A stretch of 64,000 bases of DNA from Aldehydirespirator sp965117015 (GTDB lineage: Bacteria; Actinomycetota; Acidimicrobiia; Acidimicrobiales; Aldehydirespiratoraceae), in NCBI GenBank assembly GCA_965117015.1, contig OZ220747.1, positions 2,852,001 to 2,916,000 of the forward strand. The letters run 5' to 3'. The translations under genes and the position numbers were made by a program. Position 1 is the first letter of the stretch, and the number at the start of each line of letters is the position of its first letter. The notes below the pieces were generated by a model. The model made no database searches and was not told the DNA's origin. It was given only the letters and a program-made list of their open reading frames with translations. Positions 50,236 to 57,695 of the stretch are shown here, piece by piece.

Positions 50236-50316
50236 TGGACGACTGGTTCCCGGTGGACGGCGGCTCGTGATGGACGACTGGTTCCCGGTGGACGGAGACC
50301 GGTGATGGACGACTGG
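50228..50316 (+). repeat. Triplicated 35-bp unit at the pntAB/pntB junction with two mini-ORFs
   Basis: ATGGACGACTGG occurs at 50235, 50270 and 50305, exactly 35 bp apart. The first two start mini-ORFs MDDWFPVDGGS (50235-50270) and MDDWFPVDGDR (50270-50305); the third starts pntB. Every stop overlaps the next start as TGATG, so ribosomes could pass along the chain. Confidence 0.9.
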
Positions 50317-51681
50317 ACCACGCTCGGCTACCTCGCCTCGGCGGTGCTCTTCATCCTCGGGCTCAAGCGTCTCAGCCGGCCCCGGACCGCGGTGAGGGGC
50401 AACCAGTTCGGCGCGACCGGGATGCTCATCGCGATCGTCGTCACCCTCACCGACAACGCCATCCTGGGCTTCGAGTGGATCATCGCCGGATTGGTGCTGG
50501 GAACGGCCGTCGGAGCGGTGCTGGCCGTGCGGGTTCAGATGACGGCCATGCCCGAGCTTGTAGCGCTGTTCAACGGCTTCGGCGGCGGCGCATCCGTGCT
50601 GGTCGCGGCGGCGTCCTATATCGAGGCGGCCGACCTGGCCACCGATACGCCCCGGCTGTCGGCCGCGGCCGGGCTGGCCGCGCTGATAGGCGCGGTCACC
50701 TTCACCGGCAGCCTGATCGCTTTCGGGAAACTCCAGGAGACGCTGAAGTGGTCCGGATTCAAGGGGATGCAGGTGGTGAGCGTCGTCGGCGTCGCGGCCG
50801 CCGTCGTCTTCGGAGTTCTGATGGTCGCCGATGCCGGCAACCCGCTGTGGATCTGGCTGATGGTGGCGGTGGCGGCCGTGCTCGGCGTGCTGGTGGTGTC
50901 GCCCATCGGCGGTGCCGACATGCCGGTGGTGATCGCGCTGCTGAACTCACTGTCGGGCATGGCCGCGGTGGCCGCCGGGTTCGTGCTCGACAACTCGCTG
51001 CTGATCATCGCGGGCTCCCTGGTCGGGGCGAGCGGCCTGATCCTCACCCAGATCATGTGCGTCGCCATGAACCGGTCGCTACTGGCGGTGATGTTCAGCC
51101 CCGCGCCGTCGGGCGCCGGCGGACCCAGCGCCGACGACGTGTATGCGGGCAAGGTCCGCTCCACGTCGGCCGACGATGTGGCCATGCTGCTGGAGGCGGC
51201 CGAACGGGTGGCCATCGTGCCCGGCTATGGGCTGGCCGTGGCCCAGGCCCAGCACGCCGTGCGCGATCTCGCCCGGCGCCTGGAGGACCGCGGCACCCAG
51301 GTGGTGTTCGGCATCCATCCGGTGGCGGGCCGGATGCCCGGCCACATGAACGTGCTTCTGGCCGAGGCCGAGATCGGCTACGAGCAGCTGGTGGAGATGG
51401 ATGACATCAACCCCACCTTCGAGCAGACCGATGTGACCATCGTGCTGGGCGCCAACGACGTGGTGAACCCGATCGCCCGCACCGACCCGTCCAGTCCCAT
51501 CGCGGGAATGCCGATCCTCGACGTGGACAAGAGCGGTGTGGTGGTGGTCATCAAGCGCAGCCTCAGCCCCGGCTTTGCGGGGATCCCCAACCCGCTGTTC
51601 GCGGCGGACAACTCGATGATGCTCTTCGGCGACGGCCGCGAAGCCGTCGTCAGCATCACCAAGGCCCTCCAGCAGATCTGA
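50305..51681 (+). CDS. pntB: NAD(P) transhydrogenase beta subunit (PntB)
   Basis: Membrane domain II (beta part) plus NADP(H)-binding domain III, 458 aa. About nine N-terminal helices run to residue 260, including LVALFNGFGGGASVLVAAASY. Domain III contains VAIVPGYGLAVAQAQHAVRDL and VVFGIHPVAGRMPGHMNVLLAEA. It ends with the conserved NDVVNPIART and DKSGVVVVIKRSLSPGFAGIPNPLF. ATG 50305 is the true start by homology; two earlier in-frame-like ATGGACGAC copies are separate mini-ORFs. Confidence 0.94.
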   Translation: MDDWTTLGYLASAVLFILGLKRLSRPRTAVRGNQFGATGMLIAIVVTLTDNAILGFEWIIAGLVLGTAVGAVLAVRVQMTAMPELVALFNGFGGGASVLVAAASYIEAADLATDTPRLSAAAGLAALIGAVTFTGSLIAFGKLQETLKWSGFKGMQVVSVVGVAAAVVFGVLMVADAGNPLWIWLMVAVAAVLGVLVVSPIGGADMPVVIALLNSLSGMAAVAAGFVLDNSLLIIAGSLVGASGLILTQIMCVAMNRSLLAVMFSPAPSGAGGPSADDVYAGKVRSTSADDVAMLLEAAERVAIVPGYGLAVAQAQHAVRDLARRLEDRGTQVVFGIHPVAGRMPGHMNVLLAEAEIGYEQLVEMDDINPTFEQTDVTIVLGANDVVNPIARTDPSSPIAGMPILDVDKSGVVVVIKRSLSPGFAGIPNPLFAADNSMMLFGDGREAVVSITKALQQI

Positions 51682-51711
51682 CCCGATCCGCTGGGCCGGT
51701 CGTCGCCGGGC

Positions 51712-51757
51712 CTGTTTCCCGCTCTTGTTCGCTGCGACCTGAGGGCCGCTCGGCCCG
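51712..51757 (-). repeat. Dispersed element, copy E (diverged), between pntB and trpB2
   Basis: On the minus strand: GAGCGGCCCTCAGGTCGCAG then CGAACAAGAGCGGGAAACAG. This matches the core of copy C except that GTGAGCG is changed to TCAGGTCG. It lies in the 80-bp gap between convergent pntB and trpB2. Confidence 0.65.
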
Positions 51758-51761
51758 GGGG

Positions 51762-53132
51762 TCAGGGCAGGGCGGGGATGGCCTGCATCGACTGGGCCAG
51801 GGCCTCGGCCGACAGGTCGAGGTCGGCCATGGAACCGGAGATGTAGTCCTCGTAGGCGGCCAGGTCGAGGTGGCCGTGGCCGCACAGCGCGGTCAGGATC
51901 GTCTTGGATTCGCCGGACTCCTTGCAGGCCAGAGCCTCGCGGATGGCGGCGGCCAGGGCGTGGGTCGGCTCGGGAGCGGGCACGATCCCCTCGGTCCGGG
52001 CGAACTGCAGCGCGGCCGCGAAGCACTCCATCTGGCCGATGGCCACCGCCTCGGTGAGGCCCAGCTCGTAGACGTGGGAGATGAGCGGCGACATGCCGTG
52101 GTAGCGCAACCCGCCCGCGTGGATCGGCTCGGGGATGAACGCCGAGCCCAGGGTGTGCATCTTCAGCAGCGGCGTGGTACAGGCCGTGTCGCCGAAGTCG
52201 TAGCGGTACTCGCCCCGGGTCAGTGTTGGGCAGGCGGCCGGCTCCACGCAGCGGATGGTTGGCGACATGTTGCCGGCCAGCTTCTCACGCAGGAACGGCA
52301 TGGACAGGCCGCCGAAATTCGACCCGCCTCCGGTGCAGCCCACCAGCACGTCGGGGGTCTCCCCCACCATGGCCATCTGGCGCAGGGCCTCCTCGCCGAT
52401 GATCGTCTGGTGCAGGATCACGTGGTTGAGCACGCTGCCCAGCGAGTAGCGGATCGCAGGGTCGGCGGCCGCCACCGAGATCGCCTCGGAGATGGCGATG
52501 CCCAGAGAGCCGGGGTGGTCGGGGTCCTCAGCCAGCAGGCTGCGGCCGTACTCGGTGACCGCCGACGGGCTGGGATGCACGGTGGCCCCCCACACCTCCA
52601 TCATGGTCTTGCGGTAGGGCTTCTGGCGGTATGAGGCGGCCACCTGCCAGACCTCGCACTCCATGCCGTACTGGGCACACGCGAAGGCCAGGGCGCTGCC
52701 CCACTGGCCCGCGCCGGTCTCGGTGGTGAGCTTGGTCACGCCCTCGGAGTGGTTGTAGAAGGCCTGGGCCACGGCCGTGTTGGGCTTGTGGGACCCGGCC
52801 GGGCTCACGCCCTCGTACTTGTAGAAGATCTTGGCCGGAGTGTCGAGGGCCTGCTCCAGGCGGCGGGCCCTGAACAGCGGGCTCGGTCGCCACAGGCGCA
52901 GCACGTCGATCACCGCTCCGGGGATGTCGATGAACGAATCGCCCGACACCTCCTGGAGAATCAGACCCATCGGGAACAGAGGGGCCAGGTCATCGGGCCC
53001 GGCCGGCTCCAGGGTGCCGGGGTGCAGCGGCGGGGGCGGCGGCGCGGGCAGGTCGGGAATCACGTTGTACCACTGGGTCGGCATCTCCGATTCCGGGAGA
53101 TTCACGCGGTAGTAGTCGTCGGCCATCGCCAT
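51762..53132 (-). CDS. TrpB2-type tryptophan synthase beta-like protein
   Basis: PLP enzyme, 456 aa, of the TrpB2 group, which is longer than TrpB1 and often not linked to trpA. The PLP lysine is Lys116 in PAGSHKPNTA. GAGQWGSALAFACAQ and the phosphate-binding GCTGGGSNFGG are typical. N-terminal YYRVNLPESEMPTQWYN is a TrpB2 feature. It condenses indole, or another acceptor such as phosphoserine-derived substrates in some archaea, with serine; the exact role here is not settled. ATG 53132 has GGAGAAAGG ahead of it. Confidence 0.9.
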   Translation of the reverse strand: MAMADDYYRVNLPESEMPTQWYNVIPDLPAPPPPPLHPGTLEPAGPDDLAPLFPMGLILQEVSGDSFIDIPGAVIDVLRLWRPSPLFRARRLEQALDTPAKIFYKYEGVSPAGSHKPNTAVAQAFYNHSEGVTKLTTETGAGQWGSALAFACAQYGMECEVWQVAASYRQKPYRKTMMEVWGATVHPSPSAVTEYGRSLLAEDPDHPGSLGIAISEAISVAAADPAIRYSLGSVLNHVILHQTIIGEEALRQMAMVGETPDVLVGCTGGGSNFGGLSMPFLREKLAGNMSPTIRCVEPAACPTLTRGEYRYDFGDTACTTPLLKMHTLGSAFIPEPIHAGGLRYHGMSPLISHVYELGLTEAVAIGQMECFAAALQFARTEGIVPAPEPTHALAAAIREALACKESGESKTILTALCGHGHLDLAAYEDYISGSMADLDLSAEALAQSMQAIPALP

Positions 53133-53187
53133 GGTCCTTTCTCCTGCGGCATTAAGAGTGGGGCGCCGACATTAGCGCCCACCGTGG

Positions 53188-54042
53188 TCAGGCCGCGCAG
53201 ACGATCTCGAAGTACTCGGTGATCTCGCGGAAGGTGACCACTCCGAGGGCGCGGCCCGTCTCGCTGATCAGCACCAGGTAGCGGTGACCGAGGTCGGCCA
53301 TGACACGCAGCGCCTCGCTGATGGACGCGCCGGGGGTGGCCGCGGCGATCTCGGTGGTCATCCAGTCGCCGACTGCCTCGGCGTCGAGGTCGTCCACCCG
53401 GCAGGCGACTTTCAGGAACACGTCGTGCTCGGTGAGCTCGCCGATCACCGCACCGCGGTCGTTGACCACCGAAACGAGCCCCGTCTCGGCCGTCAGCATG
53501 GCCCCGATGGCCGCCGCCAGCGAGTCGTCGGGCCGCACCAGCAGCGGGTCGCGGGCGGGCAGGCCGGTGAGATCCACGAAGTGCAGGTTGTGCTCGGGCG
53601 ACAACTCGGGGCCCAGCTTGCTCGGCGACCCCAGGAAGGACGCGGCCAGCCGGATGAGTTCGTAGTGGTTGATGCTGCCCAGCAGGTCGCCGTCGGCGCC
53701 GGTCACCGGCAGGTTGCGGAACCGGTGGGCGTTCATGGTCCGCAGCGCCTCGATGGCGGAGGCGTGGTGACCGATCACGGTGGGCTCGGCTGTCATGAAC
53801 CGGTCCACCGGCGCATCCCACGTCTCGGGCGACCGCACCACGCGCCTGGTGATGTCCCGCTCGGTGAAGATGCCCGCCAGCCTCGCACCGTCGGTAACCA
53901 CCGCGCAGCCGGTGTGCTGGGCGGCCATGGCCGCCACCACGCTGCGGACCTTGCGCCCGCTGGGGACCACCACCAGCGACGACAGCCTCATGCCCGACAG
54001 TCGCACATTCTCGAAGTGCTGCACGATGTTGATGCTGGTCAC
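53188..54042 (-). CDS. Protein with four tandem CBS domains
   Basis: 284 aa made almost wholly of two CBS pairs (about 15-75, 82-135, 155-210, 222-280). Such modules bind adenine nucleotides and report energy state. Motifs such as GIFTERDITRRVV, NLPVTGADGDLLGSINHYE and GELTEHDVFLKVA mark each unit. No catalytic domain is attached, so it probably regulates a partner. The GTG start is at 54042. It follows the enoyl-CoA hydratase gene after seven bases, likely the same transcript. Confidence 0.88.
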   Translation of the reverse strand: MTSINIVQHFENVRLSGMRLSSLVVVPSGRKVRSVVAAMAAQHTGCAVVTDGARLAGIFTERDITRRVVRSPETWDAPVDRFMTAEPTVIGHHASAIEALRTMNAHRFRNLPVTGADGDLLGSINHYELIRLAASFLGSPSKLGPELSPEHNLHFVDLTGLPARDPLLVRPDDSLAAAIGAMLTAETGLVSVVNDRGAVIGELTEHDVFLKVACRVDDLDAEAVGDWMTTEIAAATPGASISEALRVMADLGHRYLVLISETGRALGVVTFREITEYFEIVCAA

Positions 54043-54049
54043 GGCTCTC

Positions 54050-54829
54050 CTAGTCGGCTTCGCTCGTCGAGCGTATGTCGAAGTCGGCCTCGCGTCCCTC
54101 GGCGAAAGCCTCGCGGGCCTCGGCAGAGTCGCCCATCAGGTAGGCCTCGAAGGTGAAGCCCTGCTCCCAGCGGTACTTGTCCTCGAGGCTGCCGTCCTCC
54201 ACGCCGTTGAGGGACCGCTTGGCTATGCCGATCATCTGGGGGGACTTCGAGGCCATCCGGCCGGCAATCTCGCGAGCCGTCGGCCGCAGCTCGGCCCGCT
54301 GCACCACCCGCTCCACCGCTCCCAGCCGGTGGGCCTCGGCCGCGTCGATGGTGTCGCCGGTGAAGTACATGTAGCGCACCTTCTGGACGCCGAACATGCG
54401 CTGCAGGTGGGCGCCCATGCCCATCCCGCCCCGGTCGATCTCGGGCACGCCGAAGTAGGCGTCGTCAGCGGCCACCACCACGTCGGCCGAGCCCGCGATG
54501 CCGATGCCGCCTCCCAGCACGTAGCCGTGCACCGCCGCGATCACCGGCTTCGAGTTGAGGTGGATGGCCGCGAAGGTGTCGTAGTTGGCCCGGTTGGCGG
54601 GGACGATCAGGCTGGGGTCGGCGGCCACTTCCTTGATGTCGAGGCCGGCGCAGAACCCCTTGCCCACCGCCGCGATGATGATCACCCGCACGTCGTCGCG
54701 CCGCCCGAGGGCCTCGATCTCGGCGGCCAGGGCGAACTGGTCGTCCACGCCGAACGCGTTCACCGGAGACTTGCAGAGCTCGAGCTCGGCAATACCGTCG
54801 GCGACTTCTGTTCTGAAGGGACTGGTCAT
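54050..54829 (-). CDS. Enoyl-CoA hydratase/isomerase family protein
   Basis: Crotonase-fold enzyme, 259 aa. The oxyanion-hole segments are GKGFCAGLDI and HGYVLGGGIGIAGSADVVVA; FGVPEIDRGGMGMGAHLQRMFG carries an acidic catalytic candidate. It probably acts in fatty-acid or related acyl-CoA breakdown, in line with the acyl-CoA dehydrogenases nearby. The predicted ATG (54829) uses the terminal A of the tRNA-Val CCA end, and no ribosome site is possible outside the tRNA, so the real start may lie further downstream. Confidence 0.88.
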   Translation of the reverse strand: MTSPFRTEVADGIAELELCKSPVNAFGVDDQFALAAEIEALGRRDDVRVIIIAAVGKGFCAGLDIKEVAADPSLIVPANRANYDTFAAIHLNSKPVIAAVHGYVLGGGIGIAGSADVVVAADDAYFGVPEIDRGGMGMGAHLQRMFGVQKVRYMYFTGDTIDAAEAHRLGAVERVVQRAELRPTAREIAGRMASKSPQMIGIAKRSLNGVEDGSLEDKYRWEQGFTFEAYLMGDSAEAREAFAEGREADFDIRSTSEAD

Positions 54830-54831
54830 GG

Positions 54832-54906
54832 TGGGCGCGGAGGGACTTGAACCCCCGGCTTCTTCCTTGTAAGGGAAGCGCTCTGAACCGCCTGAGCTAC
54901 GCGCCC
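54832..54906 (-). tRNA. tRNA-Val (anticodon TAC)
   Basis: Full cloverleaf on the minus strand: acceptor GGGCGCG / CGCGCCC, D arm GCTC...GAGC, anticodon arm CTTCC-CTTACAA-GGAAG with anticodon TAC, T arm with TTCAAGT, discriminator A. CCA is encoded (54831-54829), and its A is the first base of the next gene's ATG. TAGGCT at 54921-54916 may be its -10 box. Confidence 0.93.
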
Positions 54907-54985
54907 GCCTCACTGAGCCTAACTCCTGCTCCCGCCCTGAGAATCGGGCTCCGGGTGTTGCCCGGTCTCCCCTGCCTCGATGGTG

Positions 54986-54991
54986 TAACTT
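54986..54991 (+). promoter_or_regulatory. Putative -10 box (TAACTT) of a leaderless DUF4389 gene
   Basis: TAACTT fits TANNNT and is followed by six bases and the ATG at 54998. No Shine-Dalgarno sequence is present, so a leaderless transcript is likely. Confidence 0.4.
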
Positions 54992-54997
54992 GATTGC

Positions 54998-55684
54998 ATG
55001 AGTTATCCCGCCACCATCACCATTGAGCGACCCGAGCGGATGGCCAACTGGCGCCCCATCGGTCAGATCATCCTCGTGATCCCCCAGTACGTCATCCTGC
55101 ACACCGTGATGAACGTCGCGGCCAGCCTGACGGCGATATACGCATGGCTCGCCGTGCTGTTCACCGGGAATCTGCCGCCGGGGGTCGCCGCGTTCCACGC
55201 GACGTATGTGCGCTACCGGGCGCGCACCTTCTCCTACCTGTCCTTCCTCACCGACAAGTACCCCCCGTTCGACTTCACGCCCGCGGTGGAGGATCCGGGA
55301 GACGCGGGGATTTCGGTGAGCTTCTCGCCCCGACTGGAGGGAAGGAACCGGCTCAGCGTTCTGTTCCGGTTCATCGTGCCCTTCGCGTGGCTGACCCTGA
55401 TCGGCATGCTCGGGCTCATATTCGGGTTCGCGTCCCTCCCCGCGTGGGTGTGGATCGTGGAACTCGTGCTGGGCGCAGTATTGATCCCGGGCGCCGTCTT
55501 CTCCGGCCTCGTCTGGGTTGTCGGCAGCATCACCTCGATCATCGGCCTGATCGCGGTGACCCTCACCGGCCGCTGGCCCGAGGCGCTGTTCCGGTGGTCG
55601 GCGGGCTGGGTGCGCGTCGATGCCCGGCTGTGGGCCTACTCGATGCTGCTCACCGACGAGTACCCGCCGTTCTCGATCGACTGA
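54998..55684 (+). CDS. DUF4389 domain membrane protein
   Basis: 228 aa with about four membrane helices in two similar halves. Each half ends with a DxYPPF motif (DKYPPFDF near residue 86, DEYPPFSID at the C-terminus), and each contains an FxGxLP/TGRWPEA-type turn followed by RYxAR/RVDAR. This is the DUF4389 pattern common in actinobacteria. Function is unknown. It is monocistronic: divergent from tRNA-Val and convergent with the inositol-phosphatase-like gene. Confidence 0.85.
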   Translation: MSYPATITIERPERMANWRPIGQIILVIPQYVILHTVMNVAASLTAIYAWLAVLFTGNLPPGVAAFHATYVRYRARTFSYLSFLTDKYPPFDFTPAVEDPGDAGISVSFSPRLEGRNRLSVLFRFIVPFAWLTLIGMLGLIFGFASLPAWVWIVELVLGAVLIPGAVFSGLVWVVGSITSIIGLIAVTLTGRWPEALFRWSAGWVRVDARLWAYSMLLTDEYPPFSID

Positions 55685-55714
55685 TCCCGGCCGCGCCGCG
55701 GCCCGGTTCCGAAC

Positions 55715-56473
55715 TCAGCACCGATTGCCGTCAGTGCTGGTCAACCGGACGTAGGCGTCAAGGACGTCCTTCAGCAACTGTGGCGTAGCGGCGACGGGCG
55801 CTCGTCGCGCGGCGTGCTCGATGGTGACTAGGTCCCGCCCTACGCCGTCGACAACGCCGACGCCGGCCTCCTGGCACACCAGCAGACCGCCCAGATAGTC
55901 CCAGGACCCCAGACCGGACGCCGAGAAGTCGACGTAGGCGTCGAGGCGTCCGGCGGCCACTCCGCAGAGCTCTAGGGCGGCCGCGCCCAGCGTTCTCACC
56001 TGCGCCCAGCCGCCCCACCCGGGCGCCTGCCCGTTGACGGCTACCACCGCGGAGCGCAGCGGCCGCTCCTCCCTGCGAGCGAGGCGAGTCCCGTCGCGGT
56101 AGGCGCCGCCTCCGTTCACGGCCTCGAAGCGCTCGCCGTTTCCGTGGTCGTGCACGACGGCGGCCACGGGCACTCCTCCCTCAACCACGCAGACGCTGGT
56201 GGCGAAGTAGCGGATGCCCCGCGACGCGTTGGTGGATCCGTCCACCGGGTCCAGGACGGCCACGGGACCGTCCCCGGCCTCGAGGCCGCTCTCCTCGCTT
56301 AGCACCCGCAGGCCGCCGTCGCGCAGCGCGGCGGTGGCGGCCTCGTCGGCGGCCAGGTCGAAGCCGAACTGGCCCGGCTTGCGGCCGGTGGGGCCCCAGT
56401 CGGCGCACCGGGCCAGAGCGTCTACGGCCGCATCGGTGGCGGTGTTGAGAACATCGAGAAGGTCGTGGGACAT
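55715..56473 (-). CDS. Inositol monophosphatase family protein
   Basis: Mg2+-dependent phosphatase of the IMPase superfamily, 252 aa. The three metal-binding motifs are present: LSEESGLEAGDG near residue 60, VAVLDPVDGSTNASRG near 75, and GLGSWDYLGGLLVCQEAG near 195. Candidates for substrate are inositol phosphate, histidinol phosphate or fructose bisphosphate; sequence alone does not decide. ATG 56473 has GAGG just before it. It is convergent with DUF4389 and divergent from the next gene. Confidence 0.9.
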   Translation of the reverse strand: MSHDLLDVLNTATDAAVDALARCADWGPTGRKPGQFGFDLAADEAATAALRDGGLRVLSEESGLEAGDGPVAVLDPVDGSTNASRGIRYFATSVCVVEGGVPVAAVVHDHGNGERFEAVNGGGAYRDGTRLARREERPLRSAVVAVNGQAPGWGGWAQVRTLGAAALELCGVAAGRLDAYVDFSASGLGSWDYLGGLLVCQEAGVGVVDGVGRDLVTIEHAARRAPVAATPQLLKDVLDAYVRLTSTDGNRC

Positions 56474-56577
56474 CGGCCTCAGTGAACCAGACCAGCCCAC
56501 TGAGTCACACCCTCCGCCCGGCACGATACAGTGCCGCGCGGTTGCCGCTGTCAACGTCCGGTACAAGGGGGATCTGC

Positions 56578-57147
56578 GTGTCGCTGATCGATCTGCACGG
56601 GTTCGTCGCCAACCTCAAGGACCACGTATCGGAGCACGGCTTCCACGTTCACGGCGACCGTCACTTCGTGGAGACCTACTCCAACCGCCAGACGTGGGAG
56701 GTCGACTTGCACCCCGACCACGCCTGCGGCGGGCCGCTGGACATGGTCCTGTGCGTCGAGGCCGAGTCGCGCACCCTGCTGACGTTCGAGGACGACGTGA
56801 ACAGCCGTCCCGAGGACGAGGACCCCGACGACGCCATCACCGTGCCGATGACCCTCAGCTTCGTGCTGCCGCCCCTGCACCTGGGTCCGGACCTCCTGGT
56901 CCTGGCCACCGATATCGCCGCGGTGGGAGGCCCCGAGCTGCCGCTGCAGGTCTCCTCGGTCGACAGGGTGGCAGCCGTGACCGACGCCGCGGAACGGACC
57001 GTGAACATCGAGGGGCGCGTCGAACTGGCCCTGAGCCGGATCTACCTCGGGCAGGATCTCGAAGTGCTGTGCGAGATGCTCGACCGGGCCCGCGGCGTCT
57101 GCGAGTTCCTCCTCGACCGGGCGCCGGCCTGGCTCGGCGAGCTGTAG
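56578..57147 (+). CDS. Conserved protein of unknown function
   Basis: 189 aa, soluble, slightly acidic, no membrane segment and no motif I can assign. Conserved-looking features are SEHGFHVHGDRHFVETYSNRQTWEVDLHPD, an acidic loop SRPEDEDPDDA and a C-terminal helix LGQDLEVLCEMLDRARGVCEFLLDRA. The GTG at 56578 is favoured over the longer frame because AAGGGG lies eight bases upstream. It is convergent with the peroxiredoxin gene. Confidence 0.65.
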   Translation: MSLIDLHGFVANLKDHVSEHGFHVHGDRHFVETYSNRQTWEVDLHPDHACGGPLDMVLCVEAESRTLLTFEDDVNSRPEDEDPDDAITVPMTLSFVLPPLHLGPDLLVLATDIAAVGGPELPLQVSSVDRVAAVTDAAERTVNIEGRVELALSRIYLGQDLEVLCEMLDRARGVCEFLLDRAPAWLGEL

Positions 57148-57175
57148 CAGCCCGGCGACCGTCCGCGGTCCGCGG

Positions 57176-57631
57176 TCAGTGGTTGATCGTCTTCCGCAGT
57201 GTCTCCAGCGCCTTGTCGGCGTGGATGCGCATGTTCAACTCGGAGCGCACCGTGGTCAGCACGGAGCCGCCCCGGCCGATCACGAACGTCTTTCGCTTGT
57301 TCGGAAGCAGGCCCTTGCGGACCACGCCGAAGCGGCGCGCGATGTCGCGTCCCGGGTCTGACAGCAGCGGGAAGCCGAGGGTGTTGGCGTCGTCGAACTC
57401 GAGTTGCCGATCAACCTGATCGGCGCTGATTCCCACGACACTGGCGCCGAACTCGGCGAACTCGGCCGACAGGTCGCGGAAATGGCAGCTCTGGCGCGTT
57501 CAACCAGCCGTCATGGCCTTGGGATAGAAGTACATCACGACCGGGCCGACCTTGAGCAGGTCGCGCAGTACCACGGTGTTGCCGTGCTGGTCGGTTGCTT
57601 CGAATTCGGGGACCCTGTCACCGATCCTCAC
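57176..57631 (-). CDS. Peroxiredoxin (Bcp/PrxQ-like), candidate selenoprotein with in-frame TGA
   Basis: Thiol peroxidase of the AhpC/TSA superfamily, 151 residues if the TGA at 57502-57500 is read through. From GTG 57631 (GAGGAG ribosome site) the frame gives VRIGDRVPEFEATDQHGN, then VVMYFYPKAMTAG, the TGA as codon 44, then TRQSCHFRDLSAEFAEFGASV and the normal C-terminus. Family members have GCT at that point (KAMTPGCTxxSCxFRD), so the TGA replaces the peroxidatic Cys; the resolving Cys49 is intact. A stem of about eight pairs can be drawn downstream of the UGA (57491-57484 with 57467-57458). Without Sec insertion it would be a pseudogene. Confidence 0.8.
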
Positions 57632-57695
57632 AAACGTTCTCCTCTCTGCACAAGACGCGCCGCTCTGAGGGGGCGGGGCACAGTATGGCGCGTTT

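Noticed and set aside
50228..50316. 35-bp direct repeats as a small CRISPR array
   Set aside because: The units are contiguous without spacers, and they follow the coding frame of pntB's first codons.
57157..57177. GACCG/CGGTC hairpin between the convergent gene at 56578 and the peroxiredoxin gene
   Set aside because: Only five pairs with an 11-base loop in GC-rich sequence; chance level, so not listed as a terminator.
57176..57436. Treating the short C-terminal peroxiredoxin frame as a complete gene or simple pseudogene
   Set aside because: The upstream half is intact, has its own ribosome site, and the only stop is TGA at the catalytic Cys codon, which is better explained by selenocysteine; the pseudogene option is kept as the stated alternative.
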